A stretch of 28,308 nucleotides of DNA from a virus, in the IMG/VR virus record IMGVR_UViG_3300023179_000406, positions 1 through 28,308 of that record, one strand, 5' to 3'. Below are positions 16,679-24,035 of this stretch, one piece after another (position 1 is the stretch's first letter; the number at the start of each line of letters is the position of its first letter). The notes beneath the pieces were generated by a model, which saw nothing but the letters and a program-made list of their open reading frames with translations, had not been told where the DNA came from and ran no database searches. A program made the translations under genes and the position numbers.

Positions 16679-17295
16679 ATGATTTTATCTCCTTTTGATA
16701 AGTTATCCTTAGCCCAAAGTGGTTGTAAATTAGTATAATGAGAAAGTTTTTCTAGGTCATTTTCATTTCTAGCAGAAGATAGTGGGATAATGTGGTCAAT
16801 ATGCCAACCATGTAATCCATAATTTTGCCAGTTCATTCCATCAGTAAATTTATGCTCTAAATAAATTACAAATTCTTTATAAGAACAGCCTAATAATGTT
16901 TCTGTAGATTTGGACTTTCCTTTACCTTTAAAAAATGATCCAATTCTTCTTCTTAAATTACTTTTAATCCTAAATATATTACATGATTTTCTTTTTTGAA
17001 ATTCATAATTACGCCTGTTTTCTTTAAAGGATGATTTTAACCGATATGTTTTATAATAATCTCTAAATTTTTGTCTATTATTTTCACGATATTTTTGATG
17101 GGATAATTTTCTAGTTTCTCTATTTTTTTCTAACCAATCTTGATAATAAGTTTGTAATGTTTTTTTATTTTTTTGAATATATTCTTTTTGACAACTTTTA
17201 CAAGTAGTTTGCAATCCATCTTTTTGACGTTTGTTCTTGTTAAACTCTAAAGTGTTTTTGTGTTGTTTACATTGTGTACAAATTTTAATATCCAT
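16675..17295 (-). CDS. HNH homing endonuclease
   Basis: 206 residues from MDIKICTQCKQHKNTLEFNK. An N-terminal zinc finger (CTQC...CKSC), a long basic helical linker, and a C-terminal HNH core WHIDHIIPLSSARNENDL...LQPLWAKDNLSKG. The architecture is the same as at 23149. It could start four codons earlier; no strong ribosome site marks either. On its strand, TTGACG and a T-rich -10 precede it. It is AT-rich and ends overlapping the + strand gene to its left. Confidence 0.88.
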   Translation of the reverse strand: MDIKICTQCKQHKNTLEFNKNKRQKDGLQTTCKSCQKEYIQKNKKTLQTYYQDWLEKNRETRKLSHQKYRENNRQKFRDYYKTYRLKSSFKENRRNYEFQKRKSCNIFRIKSNLRRRIGSFFKGKGKSKSTETLLGCSYKEFVIYLEHKFTDGMNWQNYGLHGWHIDHIIPLSSARNENDLEKLSHYTNLQPLWAKDNLSKGDKII

Positions 17296-17369
17296 AAATT
17301 GACCCATTAAAACAAACAACCCAAATAACGTCAAGGTCAGTTGACAATTATCTGGGCGTTTGATAGATA
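17296..17369. repeat. Intergenic region shared with the HNH locus at 23.9 kb
   Basis: This stretch and 23875-23947 share blocks ACAACCCAAA, GTCAAGG, AGTTGACAAT and TGGGCGT in the same order and spacing. Each carries a leftward promoter for the HNH gene and a rightward TTGACA promoter (here 17341-17346, poor -10 TAGATA). CCCAAA and a degenerate TTTGGG form an inverted repeat around the overlap. Confidence 0.55.
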
Positions 17370-17452
17370 TTATATTGTAGTATTGAAAATGTCTGACCAC
17401 ACTCTCAACTCTAATAAATACACCATATTGGTATATTTTCTAAAGACTGGTG

Positions 17453-17480
17453 TTGACAAGTGCCGATATTATGGTAAACT
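17453..17480 (+). promoter_or_regulatory. GCCGATA-type promoter for operon 17500-18557
   Basis: TTGACA 17453-17458, 16-bp spacer with GCCGATA, TAAACT 17475-17480. It drives five tightly overlapping small genes. Confidence 0.72.
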
Positions 17481-17499
17481 GCCATCAGAGTAAAATCCT

Positions 17500-17676
17500 A
17501 TGAAATCCACAAAATTATATACTGAACTTTATGGCAAGCCTCAAGGTAATGAAATAATTTGGGGTCGTTTAATTCTCCGTGTGGTTGGAGTCTATAAATT
17601 TAAAAAAGTGGCTTATTTCGATAACTATTTTGATGCTAATCAGGCTTTCTATGAATGGTTGGAGGAGAATAAATAG
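17500..17676 (+). CDS. Small unknown protein
   Basis: 58 residues, MKSTKLYTELYGKPQGNEII, then WGRLILRVVGVYKFKKVAYF and an acidic helix (AFYEWLEENK). The leader is about 13 nt with a weak site. Its TAG shares a base with the GTG of the next gene. First gene of a five-gene operon. No family recognised. Confidence 0.6.
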   Translation: MKSTKLYTELYGKPQGNEIIWGRLILRVVGVYKFKKVAYFDNYFDANQAFYEWLEENK

Positions 17677-17933
17677 TGGTTAGTCAAAGAGTAACAGAAT
17701 TGGTAGGTTCATACTGGTATAAAGATAAAGATGCTATTCCAGTAGAGTTTACTATTTATGGAATTAATAATGATGTTTATTCAAATGAATATCATAGTTA
17801 TGAGGTTTTTGATAGTGGTGGAATTCTGCTAGGAATTAATCTCAGTGGACATTTCCCATTTGATCATTTTCCAACATATTCTGAGGTATATGATTTAATT
17901 AAGACTGAATTAAAAATTGGAGAAAATAAATGA
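17676..17933 (+). CDS. Small unknown protein (GTG start)
   Basis: 85 residues, (M)VSQRVTELVGSYWYKDKDAI. Strand-rich, with aromatic residues (GHFPFDHFPTYSEVYDLI). GGAGGAG lies 9 nt before the GTG, inside the previous gene. No family recognised. Confidence 0.65.
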   Translation: MVSQRVTELVGSYWYKDKDAIPVEFTIYGINNDVYSNEYHSYEVFDSGGILLGINLSGHFPFDHFPTYSEVYDLIKTELKIGENK

Positions 17934-18127
17934 ATACAACACCAGTTCAATATTATGTTGATAAAGATAAACAGATTGATATTAGAGTAGATCATTGGAG
18001 TCACAATAGGATGCACGTTAGTATTTATAATGATCGAAATGATACTTGTATTGGATATACTTGTAGTAGGGATGAATTAAAGGGTTTGGCCGATTTTATT
18101 TATAAGACTATTGAGGAAAAGAAATGA
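17930..18127 (+). CDS. Small unknown protein, related to 19920-20099
   Basis: 65 residues, MNTTPVQYYVDKDKQIDIRV. The C-terminal half (MHVSIYNDRNDTCIGYTCSR then DELKGLADFIYKTIEE) aligns with THYFTLWIHDKHKDNVETIQ...KELKGFVGFINRFLEH at 19920, so the two are likely distant paralogs. GGAGA precedes the ATG and the gene overlaps both neighbours by 4 bp. Confidence 0.62.
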   Translation: MNTTPVQYYVDKDKQIDIRVDHWSHNRMHVSIYNDRNDTCIGYTCSRDELKGLADFIYKTIEEKK

Positions 18128-18330
18128 AAGTTTATGCTATAATTTCTGAATATGGTGCAGGCTGCATTTATGAAAATGTAGAAAAAGTCTGTAAAACTCG
18201 CAAGATAGCAGAGTCATGGTATTTAAATGCAGACTTTATTGGGCGTCCTTGTCGCATTGATGAAATAGTAGTTATAGATAAACCTTGGACAAATGTTAAG
18301 TCCAAGAAAAAGAAAAAGGTTAAGAAATGA
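18124..18330 (+). CDS. Small unknown protein with basic tail
   Basis: 68 residues, MKVYAIISEYGAGCIYENVE. A strand-helix-strand pattern with IDEIVVIDKPW, then a tail of ten mostly Lys residues (SKKKKKVKK) that may bind nucleic acid. GAGGAAAAG serves as ribosome site. It overlaps both neighbours by 4 bp. Confidence 0.62.
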   Translation: MKVYAIISEYGAGCIYENVEKVCKTRKIAESWYLNADFIGRPCRIDEIVVIDKPWTNVKSKKKKKVKK

Positions 18331-18557
18331 ATCTTATTAAGTGTTTTAGTAATGTCATTGGTCATAAAGAAGCCAGAGAATTAGTGATCGATTTGAATCA
18401 AATGAAGTCAAATGATTCTGAAGAGTTTTATATTGAGTATGATAAATCAGTAGACTATCTTATTGATAATACATATCGTGTAATTGGTAATGTTACACAA
18501 CAAGATTGGAAGGAACTCAATCTGGATATGGATTTTATGCAAGTAGATCTTATCTAA
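18327..18557 (+). CDS. Small acidic unknown protein
   Basis: 76 residues, MNLIKCFSNVIGHKEARELV. The acidic second half has DYLIDNTYRVIGNVTQQDWK and ends DMDFMQVDLI. AAGGTTAAG is a weak ribosome site. Last gene of the operon starting at 17500. Confidence 0.6.
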   Translation: MNLIKCFSNVIGHKEARELVIDLNQMKSNDSEEFYIEYDKSVDYLIDNTYRVIGNVTQQDWKELNLDMDFMQVDLI

Positions 18558-18598
18558 TTGGAGAATAAGAGGAAATCGAATAATCCTAAAGCAGACTG

Positions 18599-18627
18599 TT
18601 GACAACTGCCGATAAGTGTTGTATACT
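18599..18627 (+). promoter_or_regulatory. GCCGATA-type promoter for operon from 18653
   Basis: TTGACA 18599-18604, 17-bp spacer with GCCGATAA, TATACT 18622-18627. A 20-nt leader carries TTGGAGG. Confidence 0.75.
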
Positions 18628-18652
18628 TAGTGCAACCTTGGAGGAAATAACT

Positions 18653-19135
18653 ATGGGAATGGGTAGTTTTGCTGTTGGTAGTTTTGTTATTGAATATAAG
18701 GACTTAAAGGGAATTTGTCCTAACGAAATTAAATCTATTGAACAAACCAAGTATTTTAAGGATGTTGGTTGGAACGCTATTGGCAGATGGCTGGCTTGGG
18801 ATGATCCAGATAATCTGAAAGAAGAACTCTATATTGCTATTGAAGAAGATAAATCTCAGCCTACTATCAGACTTGAAAAAGATATTGATAGTATTGTTGA
18901 AGATATTTTTCAAGAGTATGAAATGCTCGTTACTAATCTAAAAAAGTCCTTTAACAAAAAGACTGGTTTGACTTTGTATTTTGACCATTATGATATGGAA
19001 AACGGCGACCGCTATGATAATCCTGGTGATAAGGATGGATGTATTTTTTGCGTTGATGGCATGGTACAATTAACTCCTGCCGGACAAAAATTTAAAGATA
19101 TTATTACAGAACGTAGATGGACCCAATTCGGTTAA
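18653..19135 (+). CDS. Unknown phage protein
   Basis: 160 residues, MGMGSFAVGSFVIEYKDLKG. It contains VGWNAIGRWLAWDDPD, an acidic helical region, and a C-terminal part with YFDHYDMENGDRYDN and GCIFCVDGMVQLTPAGQKF. No membrane segment. The ATG follows TTGGAGGAAATAACT; the in-frame upstream start overlaps the promoter. Function unknown. Confidence 0.72.
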   Translation: MGMGSFAVGSFVIEYKDLKGICPNEIKSIEQTKYFKDVGWNAIGRWLAWDDPDNLKEELYIAIEEDKSQPTIRLEKDIDSIVEDIFQEYEMLVTNLKKSFNKKTGLTLYFDHYDMENGDRYDNPGDKDGCIFCVDGMVQLTPAGQKFKDIITERRWTQFG

Positions 19136-19165
19136 TTTTATTCCTTTAACTAGAGAAAGTTGATA

Positions 19166-19348
19166 ATGAGTGCTAAACTTGGCGTGATTAGTAAGGGTAA
19201 TAAGTTTGTTGTCACTAAGAACGGAGAGCCTATTCTGCTTCCTAAGAGCGATGGACAAACTATTGTGACAGAATTTGATTCTAGGGAAGATGCTGAAAAG
19301 TATATCAGTATCCTCAATCATCTGAATAAACAAAAGAAATATGCGTAG
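19166..19348 (+). CDS. Small unknown protein
   Basis: 60 residues, MSAKLGVISKGNKFVVTKNG. A short beta domain (KFVVTKNGEPILLP...QTIVTEFDS) followed by a helix (REDAEKYISILNHL). AGAGAAAG is upstream. It overlaps the next gene by 8 bp. No family recognised. Confidence 0.6.
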   Translation: MSAKLGVISKGNKFVVTKNGEPILLPKSDGQTIVTEFDSREDAEKYISILNHLNKQKKYA

Positions 19349-19541
19349 TAAAAAAAAGTTGTTGCTCATTTTAGCAAGAGCAATAGACCATAGGGTTGGT
19401 CAGACTGATGAAGATGCTACAGATGTTCCTATTTTAACCCAAGTAGAAGCATGGACGGCCTTCTGGATCAAATTATGTATAATCCTAATCAATTTTATAA
19501 CGTGTGGTTTTATTATAGCCAATACCATACATCACTGGTAA
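19341..19541 (+). CDS. Small membrane protein, C-terminal anchor
   Basis: 66 residues. A basic start (MRSKKKLLLILARAIDHRVG), an acidic middle, and a hydrophobic helix at the end (LCIILINFITCGFIIANTI). Probably tail-anchored with most of the chain in the cytoplasm. No clear ribosome site of its own; likely coupled. Confidence 0.58.
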   Translation: MRSKKKLLLILARAIDHRVGQTDEDATDVPILTQVEAWTAFWIKLCIILINFITCGFIIANTIHHW

Positions 19542-19542
19542 A

Positions 19543-19923
19543 ATGACAGGCTTAAATATTCAAATACCGTGGTCATTTCTTTTAATCAACCGAGATAAAA
19601 GCGTTGAGACGCGATCCTATCCGCTCCCTAAAAGACTAGAAGGTGTTGAGTTAGCACTAATAGAAACGCCGGGGAGATACGGTCGATTTAAAAGCAGAAT
19701 AATTGGGACTATTACTTTTAGTCATAGTTTTCAGTATCCAGATAAACAATCTTGGATTGATGATTATAATCGACACAAAGTAGAAGAAAATGATGAATTT
19801 TATAGTTGGAATGAGAATAAAAAGAAATATGGGTGGGTAGTTAGTAATATTACTAAATTTGAAAATCCTGTTGAACCTCCTAAAAAACGAGGGATTATTT
19901 ATGTGAAAGATTGTAATATATGA
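19543..19923 (+). CDS. ASCH/PUA-like domain protein
   Basis: 126 residues. IPWSFLLINRDKSVETRSYP is the start of an ASCH domain (W...L..G.K..E.R...), and RIIGTITFSHSFQY plus the late YGWVVSNITKFENPVEPPKK fit the rest. ASCH domains are PUA-like RNA-binding folds; some cleave or modify nucleosides. The length is typical. It begins 1 bp after the previous stop and overlaps the next gene by 4 bp. Confidence 0.75.
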   Translation: MTGLNIQIPWSFLLINRDKSVETRSYPLPKRLEGVELALIETPGRYGRFKSRIIGTITFSHSFQYPDKQSWIDDYNRHKVEENDEFYSWNENKKKYGWVVSNITKFENPVEPPKKRGIIYVKDCNI

Positions 19924-20099
19924 AATACTTAGACACTTTTGAAGTATGGAATAAGATAATTAAACTCACCAGAGGTACTCATTATTTTACTTTATGGATT
20001 CACGACAAACATAAAGATAATGTAGAGACTATTCAACTTAGTGAAAAAGAATTAAAAGGATTCGTCGGATTTATTAATAGATTCCTAGAACACAACTAA
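19920..20099 (+). CDS. Small unknown protein, related to 17930-18127
   Basis: 59 residues, MKYLDTFEVWNKIIKLTRGT. The C-terminal half resembles that of the gene at 17930 (KELKGFVGFINRFLEHN). It shares bases with both neighbours (ATGA at the start, TAATG at the end), so it lies in the middle of a coupled operon. No known family. Confidence 0.58.
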   Translation: MKYLDTFEVWNKIIKLTRGTHYFTLWIHDKHKDNVETIQLSEKELKGFVGFINRFLEHN

Positions 20100-20773
20100 T
20101 GTACGATTGTATTATAATCAGTGATCTACATTTAGGCAGCAATATTTGCAGATCCAAACAGATACAAAAATTTTTATCCTCATTACCATTAACCAAAGAA
20201 TTGATTATTAATGGGGATTTGTTCGATAGTCTAAACTTCAAAAGACTCAAACAAAATCATTGGGACATACTAGCCACTTTTCGTAAAATTTCTAAACATA
20301 CAAAAATAGTATGGATTAAAGGCAATCATGATGGATCAGAAGATATTTCCCACCTAATAGGGTCATCGTTCGTTAATGAGTATACCATAAAAAGTGAGGA
20401 TAAATCATTTCTAATATTACATGGAGATATTTTTGATAAATTTATCACCAATCATCCTATATTAACTAAATGTGCTGACTATTTTTATAGAATGATACAG
20501 TATGTAGACGCATATTTTTCTACAGATTTTTATTATTCGAGTTTAGCAAAAAATAATAGCAAAACTTTTTTAAGATGCTCAGAAGTTATTTGTGAGAGAG
20601 CGAAATTGTATGGTTATTTACATAATGTAGATGGTATTATTTGTGGACATACTCATCTACCCTTAGTTAATACTAATGGTCAAATTGAATACTATAATAC
20701 AGGATCATGGACAGATAAAAATTGTTCATATATTACCATTAAAAATGGTCAAGTTGATTTGATAGTATCTTGA
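20099..20773 (+). CDS. Metallophosphoesterase, LpxH-like
   Basis: 224 residues with the full calcineurin-like motif set: SDLHLG (about 8-13), NGDLFD (about 38-43), KGNHDG (about 74-79), ILHGDIFD (about 105) and CGHTH (about 182-186). The UDP-diacylglucosamine hydrolase-like subgroup has this order and length. Phage versions may act on nucleotides or phosphoproteins; the substrate is unknown. The two-metal active site looks intact. Confidence 0.85.
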   Translation: MYDCIIISDLHLGSNICRSKQIQKFLSSLPLTKELIINGDLFDSLNFKRLKQNHWDILATFRKISKHTKIVWIKGNHDGSEDISHLIGSSFVNEYTIKSEDKSFLILHGDIFDKFITNHPILTKCADYFYRMIQYVDAYFSTDFYYSSLAKNNSKTFLRCSEVICERAKLYGYLHNVDGIICGHTHLPLVNTNGQIEYYNTGSWTDKNCSYITIKNGQVDLIVS

Positions 20774-20887
20774 CAAAGTATTTTTAGTATATATTATATG
20801 TTCGGATTCATGTGAATCCGTTAGTGCCATAATAATGGGCTAATTTTACAATGTTAAACTAAGTTTTAGTTTGTAACGGAGGTTAAT
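20770..20887 (+). promoter_or_regulatory. Promoter and structured leader of hsp20 gene
   Basis: TTGACA 20770-20775, 16 bp, TATTAT 20792-20797. The leader opens with CGGATTCA 20803-20810 / TGAATCCG 20813-20820. TCCGTTA 20817-20823 is also complementary to TAACGGA 20874-20880, which includes part of the GGAGG ribosome site, and that long-range pairing would close two inner hairpins (GCC/GGC and AAACTAA/TTAGTTT). The two folds exclude each other, so this could be a thermosensor. Inference only. Confidence 0.5.
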
Positions 20888-21388
20888 ATGAATATGTTAT
20901 ATCGTCCCACTAATTCTAACGGCTATCTTGCCCCTCGTCGTGTTGATCTTTTCTCTGAAATTAGTAAAGAACTAGATCATGCTATGAATAATATTTTTGG
21001 GCATGATTTTTTTGCAGGATTAAGTAAAAAAGGACGGGGTTATCCTTTGATGGATGCTATAAGGAATGAATCTAATTTAATTTTGAGATATACTGTTCCC
21101 GGTGTGAAGTTGGATGATTTGACAGTAGAATTATCAGAGGATGAACAGGGGCGATTGTTGACTGTTAGTGGATTTTTGCATGAAGATTATATTGGAAAAA
21201 CAGAAGATTATCAGATTAGAGAATTAAGTGGTCAGGAATTTAGACGTGTTGTTAGATTACCGTCTGATTTGGAAAATAAAGATCCAGTTACTACATTAAA
21301 AGACGGTATATTGACACTAACATTTGCTTTGGCCGCAACTGAACAGCCTCAAAGTAAAGTTAAGCGATTGAAAATCAAAGAAGGATGA
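20888..21388 (+). CDS. Small heat-shock protein (Hsp20 family)
   Basis: 166 residues. The alpha-crystallin domain runs from about residue 55 (NESNLILRYTVPGVKLDDLT) to about 145, with ELSGQEFRRVVRLP and the family's late motif KDGILTLTFAL (usually G-x-L). Hsp20 proteins hold unfolding proteins; cyanophages and other large phages carry them, perhaps for capsid assembly. The ribosome site is CGGAGG. It has its own promoter and a strong terminator, so it is a single-gene unit. Confidence 0.9.
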   Translation: MNMLYRPTNSNGYLAPRRVDLFSEISKELDHAMNNIFGHDFFAGLSKKGRGYPLMDAIRNESNLILRYTVPGVKLDDLTVELSEDEQGRLLTVSGFLHEDYIGKTEDYQIRELSGQEFRRVVRLPSDLENKDPVTTLKDGILTLTFALAATEQPQSKVKRLKIKEG

Positions 21389-21402
21389 GTATTCTAATAA
21401 AG

Positions 21403-21436
21403 ATAGCGGGGGATTCACTGTCTCCCGCTATTTTTA
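21403..21436 (+). terminator. Rho-independent terminator after hsp20
   Basis: ATAGCGGG 21403-21410 pairs with CCCGCTAT 21424-21431, followed by TTTTT. It is the clearest terminator in the window. Confidence 0.9.
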
Positions 21437-21445
21437 AAGTTTCTC

Positions 21446-21474
21446 TTGACAGTAGCCGATAAGTATGGTATACT
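21446..21474 (+). promoter_or_regulatory. GCCGATA-type promoter for operon from 21501
   Basis: TTGACA 21446-21451, 17-bp spacer with GCCGATAA, TATACT 21469-21474. It follows the terminator directly and drives five overlapping genes (21501-23180). Confidence 0.78.
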
Positions 21475-21500
21475 GAGTCTAAAGCCTTGGAGAACAGATT

Positions 21501-21731
21501 ATGAACTTTAGAACTGCTGCTGAAGAATGTGCCAACTATATTTTCGATAGCGAAAGTGAGCAAATTAGTTATCAAGAATATATTCAAGAAGGTAATGATC
21601 CTAGAGATCATATTTTGTATTGTGCTGCTGTTGTTTTGGGTAAAGAGCAAGAAGAATTTAACAACGATATAAGAGAGTTTATTAAGAGTACAAACGAAAG
21701 CGAGAACTATGACCAAACAAATTATTCTTAA
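21501..21731 (+). CDS. Small acidic unknown protein
   Basis: 76 residues, MNFRTAAEECANYIFDSESE. Helical and rich in Glu/Asp, with DPRDHILYCAAVVLGKEQEE. TTGGAG precedes the ATG. The gene overlaps the next by 23 bp. No family recognised. Confidence 0.65.
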   Translation: MNFRTAAEECANYIFDSESEQISYQEYIQEGNDPRDHILYCAAVVLGKEQEEFNNDIREFIKSTNESENYDQTNYS

Positions 21732-21894
21732 AGTCGAGGGTGGTATTGTAGACCCTATTACTATTCCAGAAGGAATAGAAGTGGCTATACGAGATTACGA
21801 TATGATTCAAACTATAGATAATGAACTTATCCAGAAGGATGAGGATGGTAATGAATTTGTAGAAATAATTTTTGAAGAAAATGAATATGCCTAG
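21709..21894 (+). CDS. Small acidic phage protein
   Basis: 61 residues, MTKQIILKVEGGIVDPITIP. VEGGIVDPITIPEGIEVAIR then DYD matches a small phage/plasmid family I recall (V.GG.V......P.G..V.V.DYD) with no known role. AAAGCGAG is the weak ribosome site within the previous gene. Confidence 0.65.
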   Translation: MTKQIILKVEGGIVDPITIPEGIEVAIRDYDMIQTIDNELIQKDEDGNEFVEIIFEENEYA

Positions 21895-22657
21895 AACTAG
21901 AATACATTATTGGAACTGTGGAAAATTTGCGGATTATATTCGCGGATCAAAAAAACCTTATGCTCTTGGATGGGCAGAGTGGGACGAATGGCACATTAAT
22001 GCTTCTAAAAAGCATCCTATACGATATTGGATTGTTGAAACCGGCTTCAAGAAACTTCAAGATATTGTTTATTATCCTAGTGATCTTTACCATTCGATCA
22101 AGATTTATGTGAGAAATCGCTGGATAGATAAGTGTCATTTGGTTAACACTGGACTAGAGCCGGGTTCTTATTATGATTTTGATACTAAAATTTTACACGG
22201 TTTATTCTATGAGTTGGTTGATTATGTAGAAATTGAACTGGCCCATATGAATAAATGGACTAGCAAAAACAAAAATAAATATAAGTTCGTTAATGGTCGT
22301 TGTGCTAAAGCAGGATTAGATTATCTAAATTGGTCAGCCAAATTGACCTATGGTAAGGATTGGTGCAAAGATAAAACTGATCCAAGATATAACGAACGAA
22401 CTCCACAAGCAATAGCCTCTAAACAAATTAAAGAACTTTATATTTGGTGGACAGTTACCAGACCAAAAAGAAAAGACCCTCAAGATTTGAGCGGATATAC
22501 TAAAATAGATGTATCTTTTGATAGAAAATCCGCAAAAGATACAAAAAAACTTAAAAATGCTTTGGTTAAATTAGAAAAAATAGAAGAACAATACGACAAT
22601 GAGGATACTGAAAAACTTATCGAATTAATTAAGATAAGACATAGTATTTGGACATGA
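21887..22657 (+). CDS. Conserved phage protein of unknown function
   Basis: 256 residues, MPRTRIHYWNCGKFADYIRG. Blocks such as YWNCGKFADYIRGSKKPYAL, WAEWDEW, KHPIRYWIVETGFKKLQD, NRWIDKCHLV, LHGLFYELVDYVEIELAHM and LYIWWTVTRPKR are those of a widespread phage hypothetical family. It is rich in Trp and basic residues. Its partner gene at 22654 is usually next to it. The start at 21887 lies at the end of the previous gene; 21881 is also possible. Confidence 0.78.
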   Translation: MPRTRIHYWNCGKFADYIRGSKKPYALGWAEWDEWHINASKKHPIRYWIVETGFKKLQDIVYYPSDLYHSIKIYVRNRWIDKCHLVNTGLEPGSYYDFDTKILHGLFYELVDYVEIELAHMNKWTSKNKNKYKFVNGRCAKAGLDYLNWSAKLTYGKDWCKDKTDPRYNERTPQAIASKQIKELYIWWTVTRPKRKDPQDLSGYTKIDVSFDRKSAKDTKKLKNALVKLEKIEEQYDNEDTEKLIELIKIRHSIWT

Positions 22658-22875
22658 AAGTTATACTACGTTTCGATTTGCCCGACGATCAAAGAGACTA
22701 TGAAATTGCTATTCAAGCACCTAAAGTGCAAATGTTTCTCAATGATTTTAGTGACCAATTAAGAACTTGGTATAAGTATCATCATGATTTTAAAGACGCA
22801 GACGATGCCCTAGACAAAATTCGTGAAGAGTTCTATAGACTACTAAACCAACACAATATAGATATAGATCTATGA
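22654..22875 (+). CDS. Conserved small phage protein
   Basis: 73 residues, MKVILRFDLPDDQRDYEIAI. The pattern (L.F.LP......E...A......L.DF...LR....Y......D..D.IRE..Y.LL..) is a common companion of the preceding family in phages. Acidic and helical. Its ATGA overlaps the previous stop. Confidence 0.72.
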   Translation: MKVILRFDLPDDQRDYEIAIQAPKVQMFLNDFSDQLRTWYKYHHDFKDADDALDKIREEFYRLLNQHNIDIDL

Positions 22876-23180
22876 ATCAACCAGACTTAGAACAAGATTT
22901 GATTAATAGTAAAGAGATACAAGATAAATGTATAAACTCATCTATATATTGTAGAGACTTATACTGCTCTTTGTGTAATAATAGATTTTTTTACAATGAT
23001 AAAGAATGGACTTGCTCATGGCGATATGCCGGTGGAATTATATCTGACCTTATAAAAAAAGGAGATTACATGGATTGGTATGCCTGTGGCTGCGAGGGGA
23101 AAGTTACCGACGAAGTACGGTTTGATTTAATGAAATTAGGCTGGGTTATTAAAAAGTATGAGGATGACGATTTGATTTAA
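22872..23180 (+). CDS. Small Cys-rich unknown protein
   Basis: 102 residues, MNQPDLEQDLINSKEIQDKC. Seven Cys, including CRDLYCSLC and CGC, so metal binding is plausible. The last 32 bases overlap, tail to tail, the C-terminal end of the HNH gene. No family recognised. Confidence 0.62.
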   Translation: MNQPDLEQDLINSKEIQDKCINSSIYCRDLYCSLCNNRFFYNDKEWTCSWRYAGGIISDLIKKGDYMDWYACGCEGKVTDEVRFDLMKLGWVIKKYEDDDLI

Positions 23181-23874
23181 TTAGATTATCTTTAGCCCAT
23201 AAAGGTCTAGTATTTGAATAGTGAAATAATTTAATCAATTCTTTTTTATTTTTTGCAGAAGATAGCGGGATAATATGGTCGATATGCCACCCTTTAATTC
23301 CATAATTTTTCCATGTCATTCCTTTTTGGAATAAATTTTCTAAATATTTCTTATATGATTTTATATCTATACCTAAATAATCTATTGAATGTTTACTCTT
23401 ATTTTTAATCATACTATTGATTCTTCTTCTTACATTATCTATCAATTTAACTGTTGGCTGTTTTCTTCTTTTTCTTCTATATTTTTTTAAATGTTTTTGG
23501 TTTTTATTTTTCCATTTTATATAATTTGCATGATGTCTATCTTTGTTTTTTTCTCTCCATTCTTTATTGTATTTTGATTGTGATTCTTTATGAGAATGAT
23601 ACCATTGTTTAGAATATTCATTGTGTCTTTTTTTATGTTTTTGATAGTATTTATCTAATTTTTCTTTATTAGAACGTCTATATATTTTATTTTTTAAAGA
23701 TATTAGTTCCTTGTTTTCTTCATAATATTTTTGTCTTTTTGCTTTATTATTATCATTATATTTTTTTCGACAATCTTTACACTGACTACATAATCCAGAT
23801 TTTTTTCTACTATCTTTACAAAATCTTTCAATAGATTTCTCAACTTTACATGATCCACAAATTTTTGTTTTCAT
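23149..23874 (-). CDS. HNH homing endonuclease
   Basis: 241 residues from MKTKICGSCKVEKSIERFCK. An N-terminal zinc finger (CGSC...CSQCKDC), a long Lys/Tyr-rich linker with repeated YYEENK/KYYQKH-like units, and a C-terminal HNH core WHIDHIIPLSSAKNKKEL...TRPLWAKDNL. Same family and layout as 16675-17295. The longer frame upstream is rejected because it crosses the promoter. Very AT-rich. The C-terminus lies antisense to the end of the + strand gene. Confidence 0.88.
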   Translation of the reverse strand: MKTKICGSCKVEKSIERFCKDSRKKSGLCSQCKDCRKKYNDNNKAKRQKYYEENKELISLKNKIYRRSNKEKLDKYYQKHKKRHNEYSKQWYHSHKESQSKYNKEWREKNKDRHHANYIKWKNKNQKHLKKYRRKRRKQPTVKLIDNVRRRINSMIKNKSKHSIDYLGIDIKSYKKYLENLFQKGMTWKNYGIKGWHIDHIIPLSSAKNKKELIKLFHYSNTRPLWAKDNLIKSNRHPHTF

Positions 23875-23947
23875 TTTATCTATATAAACAAGACAACCCA
23901 AACAAAAGTCAAGGGTAGTTGACAATCATTTGGGCGTCCAGTATAAT
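23875..23947. repeat. Intergenic region shared with the HNH locus at 17.3 kb
   Basis: Same blocks as at 17296-17369. The leftward promoter for the HNH gene is TTGACT with a T-rich -10. The rightward one is TTGACA 23919-23924, 17 bp, TATAAT 23942-23947, a strong promoter for the operon at 24036. CCCAAA and TTTGGG flank the overlap. Confidence 0.6.
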
Positions 23948-24035
23948 AAATTGATCTGTTATAAGAGTGTCTACCCACACCCTAGTATAGTATTACACCG
24001 AAAAATATTCAAACTAAGTTTTAGAATAAAATTAT

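Noticed and set aside
21918-22138. Small ORFs in both strands inside the gene at 21887
   Set aside because: They are shadows of a recognised conserved phage gene in the main frame.
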